Assembly: GCA_900548765.1 (NCBI GenBank)
Contig: URLU01000057.1
Coordinates: 1-11,663, forward strand
Direction: 5' to 3'
Source: an uncultured Lachnobacterium sp.
GTDB taxonomy: Bacteria > Bacillota > Clostridia > Lachnospirales > Lachnospiraceae
DNA: 11,663 nucleotides
The position numbers and the translations under genes were made by a program. The notes beneath the pieces are model-generated. The model did not search any database. It saw only the letters and a program-made list of their open reading frames with translations, and was not told the DNA's origin. This document shows, one piece after another, positions 5,555 through 11,663 of the stretch; position 1 is the first letter of the stretch; each line of letters opens with the position of its first letter.

Positions 5555-6278
5555 TATCATGAAGGCAGAATATCAAAAGGGAAAGCATTCCATGCGGGGC
5601 AGGTTCATCTGGATTTTCCCCTTAGTGACGCTTGTCCTTGCTTTTATCCTTACGATTGGAATGACAAACAGCTTTGCGGAGGGCGCGTGGAACTGGTGGT
5701 ACACAGCACTTTTACCCGGAATGACTGCCATAATCGTTTATCTGGCAATTGTGCAGGAGAAAAAGACAAATTATTATAATCTGGTGACACTTTCCACCAG
5801 CAAAAGAAAGCTTATGCTGGGCAAAATAATATATATAAGCTGTGGGATTTTATTATCAAATGTGATTATGTTTGCAGGAACCACATTGGGAGGAATGCTT
5901 CTCACAACCCATGTGCCAGTGGGAGGAGCTGCCATGGCGGCCCTTATACTGACTGTAACGGAACTGTGGGGAGTGCCGGTCTGCCTCTTTTTGAGCGACA
6001 GACTCGGAATGATTCCGGACCTGCTCATATACCTGACGCTTTCAATTGCAGGAGTGCTGGTTTCACAGACGGACAGATGGTATTTGCTGGTGTCTGCTAT
6101 ACCAAGCAGGATAGTATGTCCCTTTATACTGGTACAGCCAAATGGTACGGCGGCGGAAGAGGGCTGTCCGTTTTTGGATATGGGAGCTGTAGTGCCGGGA
6201 ATTTGTATTTCTGTGGCATGGTTTATCTTGCTGACTATTCTCTATCTTCGTTGGTTTGAGAAGCGTGAGGTGAAGTGA
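5538..6278 (+). CDS. LanE/MutE-type ABC-2 permease subunit
   Basis: The 246-residue protein has six predicted membrane helices at about 23-43, 56-73, 96-118, 130-152, 159-177 and 216-237. A short basic N-terminus, IMKAEYQKGKH, is typical of LanE subunits, which start with a KAE-x-x-K cytoplasmic helix. VQEKKTNYYNLV after helix 2 matches the conserved coupling segment of this family. It pairs with the next permease to form the membrane channel. I give the GTG at 5538 because AGGA at 5528-5531 is six bases upstream. GTG 5547 would give the more family-like start M-I-N-I-M-K-A-E and is a real alternative. No ATG comes before 5559. Either start overlaps the ATPase gene. Confidence 0.9.
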   Translation: MIAVINIMKAEYQKGKHSMRGRFIWIFPLVTLVLAFILTIGMTNSFAEGAWNWWYTALLPGMTAIIVYLAIVQEKKTNYYNLVTLSTSKRKLMLGKIIYISCGILLSNVIMFAGTTLGGMLLTTHVPVGGAAMAALILTVTELWGVPVCLFLSDRLGMIPDLLIYLTLSIAGVLVSQTDRWYLLVSAIPSRIVCPFILVQPNGTAAEEGCPFLDMGAVVPGICISVAWFILLTILYLRWFEKREVK

Positions 6279-6279
6279 T

Positions 6280-7119
6280 ATGTCAGAAAATAAATTGTAT
6301 GGATTTAGGGGCGCTGGTATAGATACATCAGCCAATAGAATGAGTGAAATGGGAACCGTTGAGATAAATAAGGTGAGTAGAATAAAGCGGTCTGCAATAA
6401 AAGTATTTGCAGATACACTAAGAGCTGAGTTTATCAAAATAAGGCGAAGTTCAATCGTCTTCGCCCACATTCTCATCCCCATAATAACCAGCGGAATATT
6501 TTTACTCTACTATTCATTTTCACCATGGGATGAAAATAGCAAGCTGATTGTCTTTTATCAGGCATTGGGCACAGGGCTGCCCCTCCTAATCGGAGTTTTT
6601 ACCGCGGGCTTGATGGAACAGGAGCAAAATGCAGGAAACTATCACAATATGCTGACCATACCACAGAAGCTCACCGCTTTTCTGTCCAAATTAGTCATTT
6701 TACTTGTCCTTGGACTGCTTGCCCTGCTTTTCACCTCACTGATATTTGGAATGAGGGGCAGGATGTGGCTGTGCATCAGGGCTTCGCTTGTCATATGGCT
6801 GAGCAGCCTGCCGATTTATATATGGCAAATGATTCTTGCTTTTCGATTTGGCAAGGGCGTGTCAATTGCAGGCGGCATAATATCAGGACTGGTGAGCGCA
6901 CTCTTTATCACCAACATGGGAGTTTTTGTCTGGAAATATGTATTTATCTCATGGACTGGCAGGGTGGTGCAGACTTATTTGAAAATGACACTGGGGGACA
7001 GCGGTGCAGATACTGCACCGGGAAATATAGGACTCTTGTATACAATATTTATGATTTTTAGTATAAGCTGCTATTTACTGTGGTCATACCACTGGGAAGG
7101 AAGCAAAGTGACGGAATAG
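6280..7119 (+). CDS. LanG/MutG-type ABC-2 permease subunit with an N-terminal extension
   Basis: The 279-residue protein has six predicted helices at about 58-79, 91-111, 133-157, 166-187, 194-214 and 250-270. The coupling-helix motif LMEQEQNAGNYHNML at 111-125 is characteristic of LanG-type permeases. Family members commonly start near the RAEFIKIRRSS segment, here at residue 48. The first ~47 residues are therefore extra, hydrophilic and free of membrane segments. No good internal start lies close to residue 48 (the nearest Met are 21 and 24), and GAGGTGA at 6267-6273 supports the ATG at 6280, so the extension seems genuine. The gene begins one base after the previous stop and ends eight bases before the regulator start. 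Confidence 0.9.
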   Translation: MSENKLYGFRGAGIDTSANRMSEMGTVEINKVSRIKRSAIKVFADTLRAEFIKIRRSSIVFAHILIPIITSGIFLLYYSFSPWDENSKLIVFYQALGTGLPLLIGVFTAGLMEQEQNAGNYHNMLTIPQKLTAFLSKLVILLVLGLLALLFTSLIFGMRGRMWLCIRASLVIWLSSLPIYIWQMILAFRFGKGVSIAGGIISGLVSALFITNMGVFVWKYVFISWTGRVVQTYLKMTLGDSGADTAPGNIGLLYTIFMIFSISCYLLWSYHWEGSKVTE

Positions 7120-7127
7120 GGGGATTT

Positions 7128-7790
7128 ATGGCAAAAATACTGGCAGTTGACAATGACACAGCCATTCTTGATATGGTGGAAAATATATTAAACAGAGACG
7201 GACATCTGGTGACAAAGCTTGATAATCCACTGGAGCTGAAAACAGAGCAGTTAAATGATTATGATTTGATTCTGCTTGACATTATGATGCCCGGAATAGA
7301 TGGCTTTGAGCTGTGTGCAAAAATCAGAAAGCTGGTTGACTGCCCCATACTGTTTCTCACAGCCAAGACGGAGGAGAACAGTCTGGTCAATGGTCTGTCG
7401 CTTGGCGCAGACGATTATATATTCAAGCCCTTTGGAGTTATGGAGCTTCGAGCGAGAATCACAGCCCATCTGAGGCGGGAGCACAGGGAACGGTCGGTGA
7501 GGCTGGCTCATGGGCGGGCATGCTTTAACCTGTCCCAGAAGCAGTTACTGATAGACAACACCGAGATTGCCCTCACAAAGGCAGAGTATCAAATCTGTGA
7601 ATTTCTGGCAAAAAACAGAGGACAGGTATTTTCCAAGGAGCAGATTTTGGAAGAGGTGCTAGGCTTTGACAGCGAGAGCAACGACAGCACCATTGTCACC
7701 CATATCAAAAACATAAGAACAAAATTTGCCGATTACGATTATGCGCCTATAAAAACTGTCTGGGGGATTGGATATAAATGGGAAGAATGA
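7128..7790 (+). CDS. OmpR-family response regulator of the LanR/CprR type
   Basis: The 220-residue protein is a standard receiver plus winged-helix DNA-binding regulator. Receiver residues are all present: D8 and D10 of the acidic pocket, phospho-acceptor D51 (LLLDIMMPG), T78 and K100. The C-terminal domain (~125-218) contains TKAEYQICEFL, the recognition helix STIVTHIKNIRTKF at 188-200 and the closing wing KTVWGIGYKW. I start at ATG 7128, preceded by AGGGGG at 7118-7123, rather than at the GTG at 7080, which lies inside the permease gene and adds 16 unrelated residues. It is encoded with its kinase and the transporter it probably controls. The TCT-N8-TCT box at 4779-4792 is the expected binding site. 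Confidence 0.95.
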   Translation: MAKILAVDNDTAILDMVENILNRDGHLVTKLDNPLELKTEQLNDYDLILLDIMMPGIDGFELCAKIRKLVDCPILFLTAKTEENSLVNGLSLGADDYIFKPFGVMELRARITAHLRREHRERSVRLAHGRACFNLSQKQLLIDNTEIALTKAEYQICEFLAKNRGQVFSKEQILEEVLGFDSESNDSTIVTHIKNIRTKFADYDYAPIKTVWGIGYKWEE

Positions 7791-9136
7791 GCAAAAGCAC
7801 CTTAAGCAGAATTTTTATCAAATATGTACTGGTCATGCTGGGAGCTTTGTCAGCGTGGATTGTAGCCATGTGTGTGATATTCAGCCTCATGATAAATACA
7901 GGCTTTGTCTATCCTGCAAATTATGCAGAGCGCAGGATTGACGAAGCCTATGAGGCGTTGCAGAATGCAGACGCTATTACAGAGGACATGATACCTCCCC
8001 TGTGTAATTACGCGCTTTTTTCCATGGATGGAAAACTCATAGATGGCAATATGCCACAGAAATCAGTCCAGACTGCCTGGCAGGCGGTAAATCACAAAAA
8101 CACGTCAGGAAACTACTTCTACAAAGTAGTTTTCAGAAGCGATGGGTATCTGGTGTTACAGTACAGCCTGGCACCCAAGTACAGCTCCACAGCCTTAAAT
8201 GACCGCTTCATAGGACCGCAGAATATGATGATTGTAGTGACCATCATCGGCATAATTTTAATTATTTTAGTATCCTCAGTGCGCTTTGGCAGAAAAATCA
8301 GAGCGAAAATGATACCACTCCTTAATTCGATAGACAAAATCAAAAATCAAGATTTGGAATATGAGGTTTCCTACTCAGGCGTAAAGGAGATTGATGACTG
8401 CATTTCATCAATAGATAATATGAAAACAGCATTAAGAGCCTCCTTGGAAAAGCAGTGGAAGCTGGAGCAGGATAAAAACAGGCAGATGTCTGCATTAGCC
8501 CATGACATAAAAACTCCCCTCACCATCGTAAGGGGAAATGCGGAGCTTCTCTCAGAAACCAATCCCACAGAGGAGCAGAGCAAAAATATCGCCTATATCA
8601 CAAACAGCGCAGTGCAAATTCAGGATTATGTGCAAAAATTAATAGATGTCACCAAGTCCACAGACAGCTTCCCAGATCAGCTTGAGGAGGTTGAGACATG
8701 CACCCTGCTTGATGATATAAAGCGCAGGGCATGTGGTCTGGCAGAGGTTTATCATGTAAAAATCAACTGGAAGGAAGCATATAGCAGCCAGAAAATAAGC
8801 GTAGTCTATGACCAGGTCGTGAGGGCGGTCATGAATGTTGTTCAGAATGCCATGGAGCATACTGAGGCAGAAAAAGCAATAAATATCAGCATGAGAGAAG
8901 AAAAGCAGACTCTGACAATCTGTGTGGAGGACTGCGGAAAGGGCTTCTCAGAGGAAGCCTTAAAGCACGGCACAGAGCAGTTTTTCATGGATGATTCCAG
9001 CAGGGGCAGTGACAGCCATTATGGGATAGGGCTTTTCTTTGCGAGGACTGTGGCGGAGAGGCATGGCGGCTGGGTGAAGCTTGCAAACTCGGATGAGACT
9101 GGTGGGGCGAGAGTTGAGATTGCGCTGAAAGTTTGA
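7778..9136 (+). CDS. LanK/CprK-type membrane sensor histidine kinase
   Basis: The 452-residue kinase has a membrane helix at ~15-39, an extracytoplasmic sensor of ~108 residues (40-148), a second helix at ~149-168, a HAMP-like linker to ~225 and a full catalytic core. The H-box is ALAHDIKTPLTIVRGNAELL with H242, a form typical of the NisK/SpaK/CprK group. The N-box is NVVQN (353-357), G1 is EDCGKGF (384-390) and G2 is YGIGLFFAR (415-423). The size of the outer loop fits a direct peptide sensor instead of the short-loop BceS type. ATG 7778 is used here; ATG 7787 forms the common ATGA overlap with the regulator stop and is as likely. No terminator is evident after the stop. Confidence 0.95.
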   Translation: MGRMSKSTLSRIFIKYVLVMLGALSAWIVAMCVIFSLMINTGFVYPANYAERRIDEAYEALQNADAITEDMIPPLCNYALFSMDGKLIDGNMPQKSVQTAWQAVNHKNTSGNYFYKVVFRSDGYLVLQYSLAPKYSSTALNDRFIGPQNMMIVVTIIGIILIILVSSVRFGRKIRAKMIPLLNSIDKIKNQDLEYEVSYSGVKEIDDCISSIDNMKTALRASLEKQWKLEQDKNRQMSALAHDIKTPLTIVRGNAELLSETNPTEEQSKNIAYITNSAVQIQDYVQKLIDVTKSTDSFPDQLEEVETCTLLDDIKRRACGLAEVYHVKINWKEAYSSQKISVVYDQVVRAVMNVVQNAMEHTEAEKAINISMREEKQTLTICVEDCGKGFSEEALKHGTEQFFMDDSSRGSDSHYGIGLFFARTVAERHGGWVKLANSDETGGARVEIALKV

Positions 9137-9312
9137 AGGAAATTCTATTAGTTAAAAATAAATATTAAGAAATATTTAGCTAAAGAAGAACTATAATAAT
9201 AAAAAATTTAAAAGAGATTCTTTGGGAAATAGAACTATAAGAAAATATATGTTACTGTATATATAATGTTTTAGATGGTAAGCAAAAATATTTTAGAGAG
9301 GAAGTATCAAAA
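9137..9312 (+). other. AT-rich intergenic spacer
   Basis: This 176-base gap is strikingly AT-rich compared with the operon before it. It contains an all-A/T hairpin (AAATATT/AATATTT near 9160-9177, loop of about four bases) without a GC stem or T-tract, so not a convincing terminator. AGAACTATAA occurs twice, at 9187-9196 and 9231-9240, 44 bases apart. It also holds the candidate -10 listed separately. No credible small gene was found on either strand. Confidence 0.5.
9262..9267 (+). promoter_or_regulatory. Candidate -10 box for the second ABC cassette
   Basis: A perfect TATAAT at 9262-9267 would give a start site near 9274 and a leader of about 40 bases carrying the AGAGAGGAAG ribosome binding site at 9295-9304. 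The -35 position at 17 bases spacing (9239-9244) reads AAGAAA, which is poor, so the promoter may need an activator, or may be chance in AT-rich DNA. A second TATAAT at 9192-9197 also lacks a -35. Confidence 0.3.
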
Positions 9313-10179
9313 ATGGCGGAACTGGTTCTTTCAAATATAGAAAAATCATACAAAGACGAGAACATACTAAATAATATAAATATTTCTCTAAAAAATGGGG
9401 TATATGGGTTGGTTGGAGCCAATGGTGTAGGCAAAACTACATTAATGAAAATCATCTGTGACTTACTCAAGTATGATGGCAAGGTGAGCTATGATGGAAC
9501 TGATGTAAAACATATGGGAGAAAGATTCAGGGCACTACTTGGATATTTACCTCAGGATTTTTCTTTTTATCCAGATTATACGGCAGAAGAATTTTTGACT
9601 TATATATCTGTACTAAAAGGAATTCCAAAGCTCGTGGCAAAAGAACGAGTTGTAGAACTGCTTAAGGCTGTGGATTTATACGAAGTCAGGAAGAAGCAGT
9701 TAAAAACCTATTCTGGCGGAATGATTAGACGAGTCGGGATAGCTCAGGCACTATTAAATAATCCCAAGCTTTTGATTTTGGACGAACCCACAGCGGGATT
9801 AGACCCGCAGGAACGCATCAAATTTAGAAATCTGATAGGTGGACTGGGAGAGGATAGAATTGTATTATTATCGACACACATTGTATCTGATATCGAATAC
9901 ATAGCGGATGAAATCCTCATGATGTCACACGGAAGCATTGTTGCCAAGGGAACAATTGAGTCGATTTTGGAACCGATACAGGATATGGTCTGGGAATGTG
10001 AGTTTTCAAAGGAAGATTCATATTTGGACTTAATAGCAGAAAAGGGAACCATAAAAAAGAGTGACGGAGTGACTAAGGTTAGATTTATATCGGATGACTG
10101 TAAAATCGCAAATGCGGTAAAGGCTGAACCGAATTTGGAGGATGCCTATTTATATTATTGCAATGTTGTGAGCGAGTAG
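9313..10179 (+). CDS. ABC transporter ATP-binding protein
   Basis: The 288-residue ATPase has Walker A GANGVGKT (35-42), a canonical Q-loop LPQDF with Q81, signature YSGGM (133-137), Walker B LLILDE (153-158) and switch H189. Unlike the LanF-type gene it keeps the Q-loop glutamine, so it belongs to a different exporter branch. Residues ~215-288 form a C-terminal extension with alternating strands, common in ABC-2 exporter ATPases for antibiotics, peptides or lipids. The start at 9313 is backed by AGAGAGGAAG. The permease gene begins 9 bases after the stop (or directly at it, if GTG 10180 is used). The exported substrate cannot be deduced. Base composition is more AT-rich than in the preceding operon. 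Confidence 0.93.
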   Translation: MAELVLSNIEKSYKDENILNNINISLKNGVYGLVGANGVGKTTLMKIICDLLKYDGKVSYDGTDVKHMGERFRALLGYLPQDFSFYPDYTAEEFLTYISVLKGIPKLVAKERVVELLKAVDLYEVRKKQLKTYSGGMIRRVGIAQALLNNPKLLILDEPTAGLDPQERIKFRNLIGGLGEDRIVLLSTHIVSDIEYIADEILMMSHGSIVAKGTIESILEPIQDMVWECEFSKEDSYLDLIAEKGTIKKSDGVTKVRFISDDCKIANAVKAEPNLEDAYLYYCNVVSE

Positions 10180-10188
10180 GTGATTGTA

Positions 10189-10992
10189 ATGGAATTATAT
10201 GGTGAAGAATTAAAGAAAATACTTAATAAAAAAATAACATGGATATTGGCAGGAGCACTGCTTGTCTTTTTTCTGGGACAAACTGTGCTTGAAGCCGGTA
10301 GAGTTCAGGACTTTGTAAATGACTTTAATCTGGCAGCAGGCTATAAGCGTTTTCTGGATTTGGCAGAGCTGATTCTTGTAGTAGGAATTATTGTGCAGAT
10401 AATAGTGCTTACTCCTATATTTTGCGAAGATAAAGAACTGGGAACCGATAAACTGATTTATTCTACTGCCAAGGGCAGAGTTAAAGATTATACAGCGAGA
10501 GTTTTGGTGGTTTTGTCAATTACAGCAGGCATAAATCTGATTTTGATGTTATTAACAGGAATCACAAATATGTGTTTATATGGCATGCCTGATACAGCTG
10601 CGACCATGGAACAGATATTTGTTTTTGACACTCCCCTTGCAAACCAGAGGATTAGTGTATTCATAGTTTATTATGTTTTTAATAGCATTATTCAGAGCCT
10701 GTTTACAACTGCTATAATTGCATTTTTCTCTACCTTTTGCAAAAAAGTAATTAATGCAGAAATAATTGCTTTTGCGGTACTATTTGCGCCTGCTTTTCTT
10801 GAATCGATTTTTAGAAATCTTGGAAGTCTGGCATATTGCTTTATTGCAATTCAGCCGGTGATGTCGATAACCTTAAGGGTAGCAGAGGGAACGTGGAGTT
10901 TTAATGCAATAAAAATAATTGCGGAGCTGGTGTTATCTTTTGCTTTATTAGTTTTGGGAAGTAAAAGGTGGACTGGTGAAATTAATAAATAG
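10189..10992 (+). CDS. ABC-2-type permease subunit
   Basis: I start at ATG 10189 (267 residues), because AGGTGA at 10178-10183 is correctly spaced for it. GTG 10180 would add three residues and lacks a good site. Six hydrophobic segments are seen at about 18-34, 60-78, 104-125, 157-180, 189-207 and 241-257. The N-terminal cytoplasmic helix MELYGEELKKILNKK and the FCEDKELGTDKLIYSTAKGR segment (78-97) after helix 2 follow the ABC-2 pattern, in which this loop contacts the ATPase. Only one permease is encoded, so the transporter is probably a homodimer in the membrane. Residues 38-58 and 134-156 would lie outside the cell. Family identity beyond ABC-2 is not recognised. Confidence 0.85.
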   Translation: MELYGEELKKILNKKITWILAGALLVFFLGQTVLEAGRVQDFVNDFNLAAGYKRFLDLAELILVVGIIVQIIVLTPIFCEDKELGTDKLIYSTAKGRVKDYTARVLVVLSITAGINLILMLLTGITNMCLYGMPDTAATMEQIFVFDTPLANQRISVFIVYYVFNSIIQSLFTTAIIAFFSTFCKKVINAEIIAFAVLFAPAFLESIFRNLGSLAYCFIAIQPVMSITLRVAEGTWSFNAIKIIAELVLSFALLVLGSKRWTGEINK

Positions 10993-11018
10993 ATGCAGGG
11001 AGAAATTATACAAGAAAC

Positions 11019-11663
11019 ATGAACATAATCAAAAAGTTTAAAAACGCCACAGACAAATCCAAATTCGGTGGAATCATATATCTAATCTACTTCGGACTTA
11101 TAATCTATGTGGCAGTATATCTGGTGCTGGCGCTATTTTCGTGTATCTTTTATAAGAAGCTGACGCCGGATGAATATGAGGTCGGATATTTAACAAGCTA
11201 TACGGCATACGATACAACGACCGATGGAACCGATGGCACCTATAGAGGATATGAGCTGACAGTGACATTTTATATTCAAGGGAAAAAATATACAGCAGAC
11301 CTTGATGTTCCTGTACATCTCAGAACCAAAGTCACAAAAAGCGGAATGGATGCAAACCATGTAATAGGGGATATTTATTATAAAAAATCAAATCCTGAGA
11401 AGGTGAAAATTGTAAAATTCCGCCGTCATGTCCTTCCGTTTTCGGGAAATAAATATATCTGTAAGGACAATCTTGATGAATTTTATGACGAGATAATTGA
11501 AGCATATAAGGCAAAGGACTATGAAAAACTGGCAGAATACTCTTATCTGGGGGAGTCTGAGACAGTAAATGCAGATATTATTGAACAAGAGCTGGCAGAT
11601 GATTATTCTTATTTTTCGGAGAGTGAGGAAAATTTAGATTCACTGAAATATACCAGATTTAAG
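11019..11663 (+). CDS. Membrane-anchored DUF3592-like protein, 3' end beyond window
   Basis: An open frame runs from ATG 11019 to the window edge (215 codons, no stop). One membrane helix lies at ~19-44 after a basic start (KKFKNATDKSK). Residues ~53-132 resemble DUF3592: a variable loop, a YELTVTFYIQGKKYTA strand pair, then GDIYYKKSNPEKVKIV, which follows the family's 'Gly ... Tyr-x-Pro-x-x-Pro'-like ending. This is pattern recognition and needs a profile search. The rest (150-215) is acidic and helical. The ribosome binding site is either GGGAGAA (10998-11004, rather far at 14 bases) or weak. The gene starts 26 bases after the permease stop, with no terminator between, so it is probably the third gene of the ABC cassette. 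Function unknown. Confidence 0.72.
   Translation, partial: MNIIKKFKNATDKSKFGGIIYLIYFGLIIYVAVYLVLALFSCIFYKKLTPDEYEVGYLTSYTAYDTTTDGTDGTYRGYELTVTFYIQGKKYTADLDVPVHLRTKVTKSGMDANHVIGDIYYKKSNPEKVKIVKFRRHVLPFSGNKYICKDNLDEFYDEIIEAYKAKDYEKLAEYSYLGESETVNADIIEQELADDYSYFSESEENLDSLKYTRFK

Noticed and set aside
9147..9182. Hairpin after the histidine kinase gene as its terminator.
   Set aside because: The stem is entirely A/T and no T-tract follows, so it lacks the features of an intrinsic terminator.
9187..9240. AGAACTATAA repeated at 9187-9196 and 9231-9240, 44 bases apart, as an operator for the second ABC cassette.
   Set aside because: A 10-base match is not surprising in 176 bases of very AT-rich DNA, and no TCT-N8-TCT box is present here, so no link to the operon regulator can be claimed.
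9252..9482. Minus-strand open frame across the start of the second ATPase gene.
   Set aside because: It is the shadow of a well-supported coding frame and has no ribosome binding site or recognisable family.
10993..11022. Short ORF with ATG right after the permease stop.
   Set aside because: It ends after nine codons and overlaps the start of the DUF3592-like gene; nothing supports a peptide.

Overview
The window looks like chromosome of a low-to-mid GC Gram-positive anaerobe of the class Clostridia, most likely a Lachnospiraceae-type gut bacterium. This rests on strong GGAGG-type ribosome binding sites, AT-leaning codon use, the LanFEG-type peptide-resistance operon, and CapA, HAD and flavoprotein families typical of that group. 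The species cannot be named from the sequence. No tRNA, rRNA, CRISPR array, transposase or phage gene is visible.

Layout. (1) 1-538 is an AT-rich, decayed stretch. It holds a protein tail cut by the window edge, a 54-residue predicted membrane peptide with a very good ribosome binding site, a duplicated copy of the start of the next gene, the first ~38 residues of an isochorismatase-family hydrolase that then breaks off, and a possible unrelated C-terminal fragment. (2) 539-1746 is a two-gene unit, a GNAT acetyltransferase and a flavin reductase with an iron-sulfur-type cysteine cluster, closed by a convincing intrinsic terminator (1760-1798). (3) 1864-4161 holds a LysR regulator with its own promoter, converging with one base between the stop codons on a secreted CapA-type metallophosphatase on the minus strand. 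(4) 4253-4726 is a small HAD-type phosphatase, divergent from the CapA gene. (5) 4841-9136 is a tight five-gene operon of the lantibiotic-immunity (LanFEG) plus LanRK type: ATPase, two ABC-2 permeases, an OmpR-type response regulator and a histidine kinase. (6) 9313-11663 is a second, compositionally more AT-rich ABC exporter pair (ATPase and permease), followed by a membrane-anchored DUF3592-like protein that runs off the window.

How the parts work together. The five-gene operon reads as a self-contained sense-and-expel module for membrane-active peptides. The kinase senses outside the membrane, the regulator is phosphorylated, and the ABC transporter clears the peptide. Upstream of the first gene is a TCT-N8-TCT direct repeat (4779-4792) with an 11-bp period, placed relative to the -10 element as in NisR-controlled promoters, so autoregulation is likely. 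No lanthipeptide precursor, synthetase or protease gene is present, so this looks like resistance rather than producer immunity, comparable with the CprABC-CprKR system of Clostridioides difficile. The second ABC pair may be an independent stress or antibiotic exporter. Its link to the two-component system is only positional.

The points most worth following up are the LanR-type box, the decayed 5' region with its duplicated gene start, the CapA signal peptide in which the lipobox cysteine appears replaced by tyrosine, and the three-gene ABC/DUF3592 cassette.
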